Part shown: piece after piece, positions 14,370 through 20,625 of the stretch
Numbering within the stretch: position 1 is the first letter of the stretch
Layout: every line of letters begins with the position of its first letter
Translations under genes and position numbers: made by a program
The notes under the pieces: generated by a model
Databases searched by the model: none
Told to the model about the DNA's origin: nothing
The model's input: the letters and a program-made list of their open reading frames with translations, nothing else
Assembly: GCA_036881885.1 (NCBI GenBank)
Contig: JBAJNL010000023.1
Coordinates: forward strand, 1 to 20,625
Direction of reading: 5' to 3'
DNA: 20,625 bases
Source: JBAJNL01 sp036881885
Lineage (GTDB): Bacteria; Pseudomonadota; Alphaproteobacteria; Holosporales; Hepatobacteraceae

Positions 14370-15929
14370 TTAAAGGGCGTGATCTGTGAAACCACCGCGA
14401 AAATCGCACGAGATCAGCCTTTGCAGATTTGAAAAGGCTTCGGGCACATCGGGAAACGGCTCGACACGATGCGCGGGCAGCATGAGGTGCGTGATCTTAT
14501 CCGCACGGGGCAACAGATTCTCTAAAACGACGTTAGCAGGGTGCAAGGCAGCCCCGTCCAAACGCACGTTCGGCACCAAAAGCGCCTTGAGGTTTTGCGC
14601 CCCACACACAGTGTTGACTTCAGCCAAATCCCAAAAACGTGCTTTATACACAACTTCAAGGTTTGGCAAATCGGTCACAGCACCCCAATTTTCGGCTATT
14701 GTCTGTGCTTCAAGATAAAGCTGGTTCAGATGAGTCAAATTTCCGAATGTCTCAAGAGAAAAACACTCAAACCCTTGCAAGTACAAAGCTTCAAGGCTTG
14801 CTGGCAAAGACAAACAGTTTGAATTTCTTTTGTCTTCTGATATCTGCACCGGCAATGCTTGACCCAAAGCAATGTCAAGCGCCGCGTATTTTAGATTTTC
14901 AGCGCGCCCCACAAAAGATAAATTTTGATGAAAATCGCCATGCAGCACAAAATTTTGCAACGTTGGCATCGATGCAACACAGCTGGCATCAAAATAACCA
15001 CTTTCCACAATCAGCGTTTCAAGCGGCAGTGCTGAAAGCTGTTGCCAATTTAAATATATGCCATATGCGCCCGGTTCTTCTGGCCCGCCCACCGGATTCA
15101 AGTGCAGATACGCAAGGCGATGCAGCTGCATCAAGGGCGCAAAATTCCAAACGGGACCATGAAGCGACAGGTACCGTAGGTTCGTCATCTGCGCAAGAGG
15201 CGTAAGGTCTATCCCGTGACGGATAAACTCTTCTAACTCTTCGTCGTGCATTCTAACATCCACATGCAAGCTATGAAGGCCCTCTAAACCTTGCAAAGGC
15301 GACAAATCAATGCGCAAGTTGTCAATTTGATTCTCTGCGCTTTGGGGGTCATTGTCAGGATCAAAGTCAGCCGTGCGCTGCGCTTCGGGCGTTCCGGCTA
15401 GGTGGTCATCAACGTTGATCACCAGCTTAAGCGTTTCAATGGTAGGATCTTCTAAAGTTGGAATCGGCGTCCGCTGTTGCATAAAGTCGTTCAACACAAT
15501 ATACACTTCGTTACCATGGCGTTGCATCAAAACCGGCTCATCGGGGGCATTGAGACCCGCATCACTTGCGTCGATCTGAAGACAAGGGTTGTGATTGCGT
15601 GCTTCTGTGGTCAACCACAGTATGAGGTGTTGCCATGGCGGTTGCACACAACACACATGATCACGCCAGCTGTTGGGGCCAAAAAGCCGCTGTGTTAAAT
15701 TGTTAGTTTGCGCAACCCACAAAGGCTGGGCTGCGGCGGCCTCTACCGGTGCCGCGCATGCCTCCTCTTCAACCGGTTGCGCGATGCGTCTTTGTTTCAA
15801 GGGACGTGCGTCGAAATCGCTCCCCGGCGGACGCTTTCTGCCACCTTCCATTGCCAAAAGCGAGGTGATATTGGCAAAAACACACAGCGCACATAGAAAA
15901 GCGCCTTTAGAAAACTGTTTTATCGTCAT
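14370..15929 (-). CDS. exported leucine-rich-repeat protein with bipartite NLS-like motif
   Basis: A 519-residue protein. Residues 1-26 are a signal peptide (MTIKQFSKG, then FLCALCVFANITSLLA). The mature N-terminus carries RKR (31-33), an 11-residue spacer and KQRR (45-48), a close fit to a classical bipartite nuclear localisation signal. A polar/Ala region follows, and from about residue 202 to the end there are nine or ten degenerate leucine-rich repeats (for example LTPLAQMTNLRYLSLHG, FAPLMQLHRLAYLHLNP, ASLEALYLQG). LRRs usually bind proteins, and in host-associated bacteria are common in secreted effectors; that role is inferred. The gene lies opposite to and inside the isc cluster, between iscU and iscA. 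No clear ribosome-binding site precedes ATG 15929. Confidence 0.85.
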   Translation of the reverse strand: MTIKQFSKGAFLCALCVFANITSLLAMEGGRKRPPGSDFDARPLKQRRIAQPVEEEACAAPVEAAAAQPLWVAQTNNLTQRLFGPNSWRDHVCCVQPPWQHLILWLTTEARNHNPCLQIDASDAGLNAPDEPVLMQRHGNEVYIVLNDFMQQRTPIPTLEDPTIETLKLVINVDDHLAGTPEAQRTADFDPDNDPQSAENQIDNLRIDLSPLQGLEGLHSLHVDVRMHDEELEEFIRHGIDLTPLAQMTNLRYLSLHGPVWNFAPLMQLHRLAYLHLNPVGGPEEPGAYGIYLNWQQLSALPLETLIVESGYFDASCVASMPTLQNFVLHGDFHQNLSFVGRAENLKYAALDIALGQALPVQISEDKRNSNCLSLPASLEALYLQGFECFSLETFGNLTHLNQLYLEAQTIAENWGAVTDLPNLEVVYKARFWDLAEVNTVCGAQNLKALLVPNVRLDGAALHPANVVLENLLPRADKITHLMLPAHRVEPFPDVPEAFSNLQRLISCDFRGGFTDHAL

Positions 15930-15962
15930 TATATTGTCAAATATAATTATTTATTTCAGTAA

Positions 15963-15991
15963 TATATAGAGCATTCTTATAAATTGGTCAA
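15963..15991 (-). promoter_or_regulatory. candidate promoter of the LRR gene
   Basis: On the minus strand, TTGACC (15991-15986), a 17-nt spacer and TATATA (15968-15963), giving a start near 15956 and a leader of about 27 nt. The -35 area reads TTTGACCAATTT, which resembles the left half of a type 1 IscR box, but the right half does not match, so I do not call a full site. Confidence 0.4.
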
Positions 15992-16080
15992 ATTTTTCAA
16001 TAAGATAGACATGTATATTATGAGCTTTTTTTGCCATCTAAAATGTGGTGGTCCTCTTAAGGCTCTTTTAAAAGAGACAA

Positions 16081-16106
16081 AGATATCTTAAAGTGGGTTA
16101 ATATCT
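16081..16106. promoter_or_regulatory. inverted repeat upstream of iscA
   Basis: AGATAT and ATATCT separated by 14 nt, about 33 nt before the iscA start. It could be an operator or leader hairpin for the detached iscA-hscB-hscA genes, which must have their own promoter because the LRR gene separates them from iscU. I saw no convincing -35/-10 pair; TATTAT at 16016-16021 is a possible -10 with a poor -35. Confidence 0.25.
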
Positions 16107-16138
16107 CTTAGACTGAAGCAACGTGAAGCAGAGGGATT

Positions 16139-16471
16139 GTGCAAAATATTCTTGCCGTGACAGACAAAGCGGCCACACATATTAAACAGCTGATGCGAAA
16201 ACGCGAAAAGGCCGCCCTTGGCGTGCGTGTTACGCTGAAGACAAAGGGCTGCTCGGGCATGGCGTATGCGCTTGAGTATGTGGACGAGGTGGCCAGCAAG
16301 GATGAATGTATTCAAGACAAAGGTGTCACTTTGTATATTGACCCGGCCGCCGTTTTGTTTTTGGTGGGCACCGAGATGGATTTTGATGACAATGTGCTTG
16401 AGCCCGGTTTTGTGTTTAAAAATCCCAACGAAAAAGGTCGTTGTGGCTGTGGCCAATCTTTTCATGTATAA
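16139..16471 (+). CDS. iscA: A-type Fe-S carrier protein IscA
   Basis: A 110-residue HesB/IscA-family protein that carries clusters or iron to target proteins. The three invariant cysteines are present: Cys38 (KTKGCSGMAY) and Cys102, Cys104 in the C-terminal GRCGCGQSF. The start is GTG at 16139, with AGAGGGA a few bases upstream; the next in-frame GTG (codon 7) would be too far from that site. Its usual neighbour iscU is 2 kb upstream, beyond repeats and an opposite-strand gene. hscB follows after 107 nt. Confidence 0.95.
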   Translation: MQNILAVTDKAATHIKQLMRKREKAALGVRVTLKTKGCSGMAYALEYVDEVASKDECIQDKGVTLYIDPAAVLFLVGTEMDFDDNVLEPGFVFKNPNEKGRCGCGQSFHV

Positions 16472-16472
16472 G

Positions 16473-16486
16473 AAAGAGTACTCTTT
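16473..16486. promoter_or_regulatory. 14-bp perfect palindrome between iscA and hscB
   Basis: AAAGAGTACTCTTT begins one base after the iscA stop. It may be a weak hairpin, a processing site or a protein-binding site. No T-run follows, so it is not a convincing terminator. Confidence 0.3.
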
Positions 16487-16578
16487 ATCAAAAACCGTTT
16501 AAAACAGAAACACGCGCGCGGGGGAATTGAACACTGCTGACAGATGACAAGAAAAACTTTGAACAAAGGCGTCAAAAG

Positions 16579-17097
16579 ATGACGCGCAAAAATGACTCTT
16601 TGAAAGAAAATGTTGGGTTACAAGACAGTCAAAAGCCTTTTCAACTGTTTGGCCTTGAGCCAACGTTTGATATTGACGAAACGTGGCTGGAAGATCAGTT
16701 TTTAAAGCGCCAGATCGAGCTGCATCCCGACCAGTTTTACCAAGAGCCCGCCGCGCAAAAAGAAGCCGAGACATCTTTTGCCGAGGTTGTACAGGCTTAC
16801 GAGACGCTGAAAAACCCCAAATCACGGGCCCGCCTTTTGTTTCAGCAAAAAGGGCTGTGGCCGGTACCGCATGACCCTGACGTGCTTGATGAGCTGCTTG
16901 AGATTGAAGAAGACTATGCCAAAGGCACGCTGTCGGCAGATGATGTTGCCGAGCGCACGCACGAGGCGTTTGATGCCTTGGCTGAGGCTTTTGCCGAAGA
17001 CGATTTGCACGCCGCCGGCACCGCGTTTATGGTGTGGAATGCTTTGATACGCATACAAACACCCAAAGCACAGGAGCAACAAACACTCTCGCACTAG
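16579..17097 (+). CDS. hscB: Fe-S assembly co-chaperone HscB
   Basis: A 172-residue J-type co-chaperone that brings IscU to HscA and stimulates its ATPase. The J domain (about residues 19-90) opens with FQLFGLEPTFDID and contains the essential HPD at 49-51 (IELHPDQF). The C-terminal helical part (from about 100) is the IscU-binding region of the family. AAAGG at 16565-16569, nine nt before the ATG, fixes the start. Length is normal for HscB (about 170). hscA follows after 24 nt. Confidence 0.95.
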   Translation: MTRKNDSLKENVGLQDSQKPFQLFGLEPTFDIDETWLEDQFLKRQIELHPDQFYQEPAAQKEAETSFAEVVQAYETLKNPKSRARLLFQQKGLWPVPHDPDVLDELLEIEEDYAKGTLSADDVAERTHEAFDALAEAFAEDDLHAAGTAFMVWNALIRIQTPKAQEQQTLSH

Positions 17098-17121
17098 TGC
17101 TTCAGTGTTTTAAAAAAGCTT

Positions 17122-18678
17122 ATGGCCCTTTCGATCCAAGAACCCGGCTCTTCCACACCCTCCTCTGCCAAAATCTTGGCCCTTGGCATTGACCTTGGCA
17201 CCACGCATTCGCTAGTTGCCGCCTTTGATGGCCAAAAAACACGCTTGCTGCCCCTTTGCACGCCCACGGAACAAGAAACTCTTCAGCTGAAATCGCGCTT
17301 TTTGATGCCCTCACTTGTGGGGTACAAAGACGGCCAATTTTGCGCCGGATTCAAGGCGCGCTTGCTGCAGCAACAAGAACCGCACAAAGTGGCGCATTCG
17401 ATCAAACGCCTGATGGGCGCCTCGTTTGATGATGAGGCGGCGCGCACCTATCCTTGGCCCCTTAAAGATGATGCTACACAAGGCTTGTGCCTTGATTTTG
17501 ACGGCGTTCTTCAAACACCCACAGCCCTTGCCACTCTTTTATTGGCTTTGCTAAAGCAACGGGCCGAGGCCGCTTTAGGGTATGCCGTTTCTAAAGCGGT
17601 GATTACCACACCAGCCTATTTTGACGAGCGCGCACGCACCGCAACACGCAAAGCAGCTGAAGATGTAGGCTTTGACGTCTTGCGCTTGATCTCAGAGCCC
17701 ACAGCAGCCGCGCTAGCTTATGGCTTGGATGAAGAACTTGAGGGCCTTTATGGTGTGTATGATTTGGGCGGCGGCACGTTTGACTTCTCGTTGCTGTCGA
17801 TGCAAAAAGGCGTGTTTAATGTGCAAGGCACCGGCGGTGACACTCTTTTGGGTGGCGACGATATTGACAAGGCGCTTTATCAGCAGACACAGCAAAACGC
17901 AAAAACACAAACGCGCGCGCAGCAAAATGCCTTACGCCTTCGCCTTAAGGCCGCCAAAGAAGCTTTGTTTGAACAAGACGAGGTCACTGTTGCGGCGGAT
18001 GATGCGGCTGCTTTTTCGCTGTCACGCAAAGTGCTTCAACAATGCGCAGCGCCCTTGATTACACAAACCTTAAAGTTGACCAAAGGTGTTTTGGATGAGG
18101 CACGCGTTGACACCAAAGCTTTGCAAGGCATTATTTTAGTAGGCGGTGCCACGCGCACGTTTGGGCTGCGCCAAAAAGTCGAAAACTTTTTTAAGCAACC
18201 CACGCTATCGTCCCTTGACGCAGATCACGTGGTGGCCATGGGTGCTGCACGCCAAGCGCACGCCCTTGTGTGTGGCGGCAACCATTTACTTTTAGACATC
18301 ACGCCCCTAACGCTGGGCCTTGAAACCATGGGCGGCGCCGTTGAGCCTTTGATCAAACGCAACACGCGCATCCCCACCCGTGCCACGCAAACTTTTACCA
18401 CCGCACAAAACAATCAAAAAGCGCTGCGCATTCATGTGCTGCAGGGTGAAGGCAAAACGGTTGACACCTGCCGCTCGCTGGCGCATTTTGACTTGTGTGA
18501 TTTGCCACCCCTTGACGCTGGCCAAGCACGCATCAAGGTGACCTTTGCCCTTGACCGCGACGGCCTTTTAACCGTCAGCGCCAAAGAAAAAACCACAGGA
18601 CGCACCCAAAAAGTTGCCATCAAACCCTCTTATGGCCTGTCGCTTGATATGGCCAAAAAGCTTTTAACAGCCTCGTAA
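17122..18678 (+). CDS. hscA: Hsp70-type Fe-S assembly chaperone HscA lacking the C-terminal lid
   Basis: Binds the LPPVK motif of IscU and uses ATP to promote cluster release. The ATPase domain is complete: GIDLGTTHS (22-30), PAYF (165-168), YDLGGGTFD (213-221), VGGATR (340-345), then the linker LLLDITP (389-395). The beta-sandwich substrate domain runs to KPSYGL (501-506), after which only 12 residues remain. E. coli HscA has about 616 residues, the last 110 or so forming an alpha-helical lid; here (518 residues) that lid is missing entirely. The N-terminus MALSIQEPG resembles E. coli HscA, supporting the start. A hairpin 8 nt after the stop suggests a settled gene end. Confidence 0.95.
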   Translation: MALSIQEPGSSTPSSAKILALGIDLGTTHSLVAAFDGQKTRLLPLCTPTEQETLQLKSRFLMPSLVGYKDGQFCAGFKARLLQQQEPHKVAHSIKRLMGASFDDEAARTYPWPLKDDATQGLCLDFDGVLQTPTALATLLLALLKQRAEAALGYAVSKAVITTPAYFDERARTATRKAAEDVGFDVLRLISEPTAAALAYGLDEELEGLYGVYDLGGGTFDFSLLSMQKGVFNVQGTGGDTLLGGDDIDKALYQQTQQNAKTQTRAQQNALRLRLKAAKEALFEQDEVTVAADDAAAFSLSRKVLQQCAAPLITQTLKLTKGVLDEARVDTKALQGIILVGGATRTFGLRQKVENFFKQPTLSSLDADHVVAMGAARQAHALVCGGNHLLLDITPLTLGLETMGGAVEPLIKRNTRIPTRATQTFTTAQNNQKALRIHVLQGEGKTVDTCRSLAHFDLCDLPPLDAGQARIKVTFALDRDGLLTVSAKEKTTGRTQKVAIKPSYGLSLDMAKKLLTAS

Positions 18679-18685
18679 AAGAAAC

Positions 18686-18714
18686 AGCCCCTTGCGCATT
18701 TAAAACAAGGGGCT
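18686..18714. terminator. bidirectional hairpin between convergent hscA and coiled-coil gene
   Basis: AGCCCCTTG (18686-18694), an 11-nt loop and CAAGGGGCT (18706-18714) form a perfect 9-bp GC-rich stem between two converging stop codons (18678 and 18732). No long T-run follows on the plus strand; on the minus strand GTTTCTTTT follows, so termination is better supported in that direction. Confidence 0.6.
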
Positions 18715-18731
18715 CTTGAAGATGCCCGTGT

Positions 18732-19760
18732 TTAGTCAGGTGTATCTAAAGACGCTTGTTTTTTTCTACTGAACACACTTTTGACCCTTGCAAGACCGGA
18801 TCGGCCTTTGTTCTTCGTCTTTGCATAGCCAGACTTCCCGGTCTCTTTGATCCACACACCCATTGAAGACACACTGGCCTTTGCACTGACGAGTGCCGCT
18901 TTCATTTTGCTTAAAGCTTGACTTGGCTTATTTTGCAACGCTGCGTCAACAGACTTAAGCATGCCTTCGATTTTCTCTTGCAGAACCACCATTTGTGCCT
19001 TCAGTGCCTTTTGCGCACTGCGCAGGTTTTCTTTGGTTTGCGATATCAGTTTCTTAGATGCCGCAAGATTCTGTTCACATTCAGCATACTGTTGATCAGA
19101 CAGTGTATTGCTTTTCAACTGTGTTTGATACGATTGCAGTGTGCTTAAATACTTCCGTGCACTTTCCTTTTTATTTTTGATGGTTTCCATTGTCTGCGGC
19201 AAATCATCAACACGCTTTTGCGCTCTGTTACGCTTTTTTGTTTGATACCACGTGTTAAAGCCTTGTACCTTTTGCTTGAACGCTTGATAAACACGATCTC
19301 GTTTGCTTGTTGGGGCCTTATCTTCTTGGATCACACCCTGCGCAAGAGCCGCAGTGAGTTTTGTGATCTCAGCCTCTAACTGCTCTTTTTGTGTGTGATA
19401 AGTTTGCAAAACTGTTTCAAGCTTGCCGTCAAGACGCTGCAGTGAATCAATACGGTTCGTCACTTTTTTCAGCAGATCTTTTTGCTTCTTCTCGGGCGTT
19501 TGATCCTTTTTCCAAAACTTCATCTTTTCCCAAACAGATTTTTTTGATGTTCCGTATTGCTGATTGTACTGTTCCTGGGTTATCGTTTCTGCTTCTTTAG
19601 GGGCATCAAACGCGGATGCTGCGCCGCCTCCAGCCTCATTATCACTTAAATCCACTTCCTCAAGTCCATCAACGCCAACAGGCGCTGGCAAAGGCGTTGC
19701 GGTCATCCACAAAAAGCCAATCACACACAATACAGGAAAAACAATGTGTTGTTTTTTCAT
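18732..19760 (-). CDS. predicted exported coiled-coil protein, unknown function
   Basis: A 342-residue protein with an N-terminal signal peptide (MKKQHIVFPVLCVIGFLWMT, cleaved perhaps near TPLPA), an acidic Gly/Ala-rich linker, and then a long, highly charged helical region (about residues 85-275) with heptad-like Leu/Ile spacing that predicts coiled coils (IDSLQRLDGKLETVLQTY, LEAEITKLTAALAQ). The C-terminal 40 residues are basic (SGYAKTKNKGRSGLARVKSV). No family recognised. GGAG eight nt upstream fixes the ATG. It converges on hscA and occupies the place where ferredoxin would be expected in related isc operons. Exported, and perhaps periplasmic, surface or secreted; function unknown. Confidence 0.75.
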   Translation of the reverse strand: MKKQHIVFPVLCVIGFLWMTATPLPAPVGVDGLEEVDLSDNEAGGGAASAFDAPKEAETITQEQYNQQYGTSKKSVWEKMKFWKKDQTPEKKQKDLLKKVTNRIDSLQRLDGKLETVLQTYHTQKEQLEAEITKLTAALAQGVIQEDKAPTSKRDRVYQAFKQKVQGFNTWYQTKKRNRAQKRVDDLPQTMETIKNKKESARKYLSTLQSYQTQLKSNTLSDQQYAECEQNLAASKKLISQTKENLRSAQKALKAQMVVLQEKIEGMLKSVDAALQNKPSQALSKMKAALVSAKASVSSMGVWIKETGKSGYAKTKNKGRSGLARVKSVFSRKKQASLDTPD

Positions 19761-19777
19761 TTCATTATCTCCGCAAT

Positions 19778-19806
19778 ACTTTACTCACCTTACATCTCAC
19801 AGGCAA
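19778..19806 (-). promoter_or_regulatory. candidate promoter of the coiled-coil gene
   Basis: On the minus strand, TTGCCT (19806-19801), a 17-nt spacer and TAAAGT (19783-19778), each matching 4 of 6 consensus bases. The predicted start near 19771 would leave a very short leader beginning just before the GGAG ribosome-binding site. Confidence 0.3.
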
Positions 19807-19924
19807 AAGACGCGCCCTTACGCGGGCCATTGACAAGGATGCGGTGTTACATCACGCTAGGGTTTGGAGTTTTTTTTTCTCATTTTTGCCCATTAAAGAT
19901 ATGTTAACAAACACAACACACATC

Positions 19925-20422
19925 ATGACGTCTTTTTTATTTAAAATAATGATTATTGGCGCTGATCACGGTGGCCTTTCTCTTAAAGAGGCACTCAAAC
20001 AAGCGGCACAGGCCTGGGGCGTGCAGGTGATTGACGTTGGCACCTGCGGTGAGGCATCGGTTGACTATCCTGACATTGCCCAAGCACTTGTGCGGGCACT
20101 GGCCAAACACCAAGGCAAGGTCGAGACAAAGGACGCTGGCGTCTTGCATCTGAAACCCGATGTGTGTGGCGTTTTAGTGTGTGGCTCGGGCATTGGCATG
20201 AGCATGGCAGCTAACCGCGTTAAAGGCGTGCGTGCGGCCTTGTGTCATGATGCAGCCACGACCGAGCTTGCGCGCCGCCATAACAACGCCAATGTGCTGG
20301 TGTTGGGTGGACGTTTGTTGGAAAAAGAGACTGCCACAGAGATGCTACGCCTTTTTATGACCACACCGTTTGATGCTGGTCGGCACACCCAGCGCGTTTT
20401 AAAAATTGATAGGCTTTCATGA
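19925..20422 (+). CDS. rpiB: ribose-5-phosphate isomerase B (RpiB/LacA family)
   Basis: Interconverts ribose 5-phosphate and ribulose 5-phosphate in the pentose phosphate pathway; cytoplasmic. Diagnostic parts are GADHGG (Asp14, His15), DVGT near 37, DYPDIA, the catalytic Cys86 in CGSGIGMSMAANR, and RRHNNANVLVLGGR (119-130). The start is uncertain: ATG 19901, 19925 and 19949 are all in frame and none has a good ribosome-binding site. 19925 keeps the K-I-x-I-G beginning normal for the family. The 165 residues exceed the usual 145-150 because about 15 extra residues (around KHQGKVETKDAGVLHLKP) lie before the catalytic loop. The stop overlaps the era start (ATGA). Confidence 0.92.
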   Translation: MTSFLFKIMIIGADHGGLSLKEALKQAAQAWGVQVIDVGTCGEASVDYPDIAQALVRALAKHQGKVETKDAGVLHLKPDVCGVLVCGSGIGMSMAANRVKGVRAALCHDAATTELARRHNNANVLVLGGRLLEKETATEMLRLFMTTPFDAGRHTQRVLKIDRLS

Positions 20423-20625
20423 CAACCACACCTTCTGACGATACAAAAGAGACACCACAAGCTTTGCAAAAATGTGGCTTTGTGGCCCTGATGGGCCTTC
20501 CGAATGCGGGCAAATCAACCCTGTTGAACACGCTGCTGGATCAACATCTTGCCATTACATCGCGCACATCGGGCACCACGCGCTTTCCGTTGCGGGGCAT
20601 TGGTCTTTTTAAGAACACACAGCTG
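20419..20625 (+). CDS. era: GTPase Era, 5' part (cut by window edge)
   Basis: The first 69 residues of an Era-type GTPase, which binds 16S rRNA and assists small-subunit assembly. The P-loop GLPNAGKST (26-34) follows GFVALM, and the G2 region appears as ITSRTSGTTR, where the family usually has ITSRKPQTTR; the key Thr pair is kept. About 18 polar residues precede the fold. The start is the ATG overlapping the rpiB stop. The KH domain and remaining G motifs lie beyond the window. Another small TrmE-Era GTPase such as Der is less likely given GxxNxGKST plus ITSR. Confidence 0.85.
   Translation, partial: MTTTPSDDTKETPQALQKCGFVALMGLPNAGKSTLLNTLLDQHLAITSRTSGTTRFPLRGIGLFKNTQL

Noticed and set aside
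18679..18735. Continuation of the HscA lid in another frame after the stop
   Set aside because: All three frames close within about 20 codons, and the following kilobase is a convincing opposite-strand gene, so no hidden lid is present.
19616..19924. Long upstream extension of the rpiB frame (to 19616)
   Set aside because: The extra part has no similarity to RpiB, overlaps the start of the minus-strand coiled-coil gene, and the family fold begins at KIMIIGADHGG.

Overview
The window looks like the chromosome of a host-associated (probably intracellular) alphaproteobacterium, most likely of the Holosporales type. Three things point there. The iron-sulphur cluster genes follow the Rickettsiales-type order iscR, cysteine desulfurase, iscS, iscU, iscA, hscB, hscA. 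Palindromic repeats of the GTCATTGCGA / GCGGCAATCCA kind, common in Rickettsiales and Holosporales, are scattered between genes. The core genes are interleaved with seven unrelated predicted exported proteins that I cannot assign to a family. Base composition, judged by eye, is well above Rickettsia. The taxonomic call is inference.

Layout. 1-188: 3' end of an unidentified plus-strand gene. 185-2760: three minus-strand genes for predicted exported proteins, the first ending in a very basic tail. 2894-7309: dapF and dnaE on the minus strand, 6 nt apart. 7436-9419: two overlapping minus-strand genes for exported, cysteine-containing proteins. 9420-9930: intergenic, holding a cluster of composite palindromic repeats. 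9931-10572: minus-strand alpha/beta hydrolase, divergent from the isc genes. 10573-10825: iscR promoter with a good type 1 IscR box. 10826-14137: iscR, a first cysteine desulfurase, iscS and iscU, the first three joined by ATGA overlaps. 14138-14369: second repeat cluster. 14370-15929: minus-strand leucine-rich-repeat protein with a signal peptide and a bipartite NLS-like motif. 16139-18678: iscA, hscB and a short hscA. 18686-18714: convergent terminator hairpin. 18732-19760: minus-strand exported coiled-coil protein. 19925-20422: rpiB. 20419-20625: 5' end of era.

How the genes work together. IscS supplies sulphur to the scaffold IscU. HscA, stimulated by HscB, recognises the LPPVK motif of IscU and promotes cluster transfer. 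IscA is a carrier or alternative scaffold. IscR with its cluster should repress the operon through the box at 10717-10741. The ancestral operon is interrupted between iscU and iscA by repeats and the LRR gene. The ferredoxin gene usually next to hscA is absent from this window.

Most notable points: HscA ends exactly where the alpha-helical lid of the substrate-binding domain should begin; two exported proteins carry nuclear-localisation-like basic motifs; and the repeats form a roughly 104-109 bp element with terminal inverted repeats.
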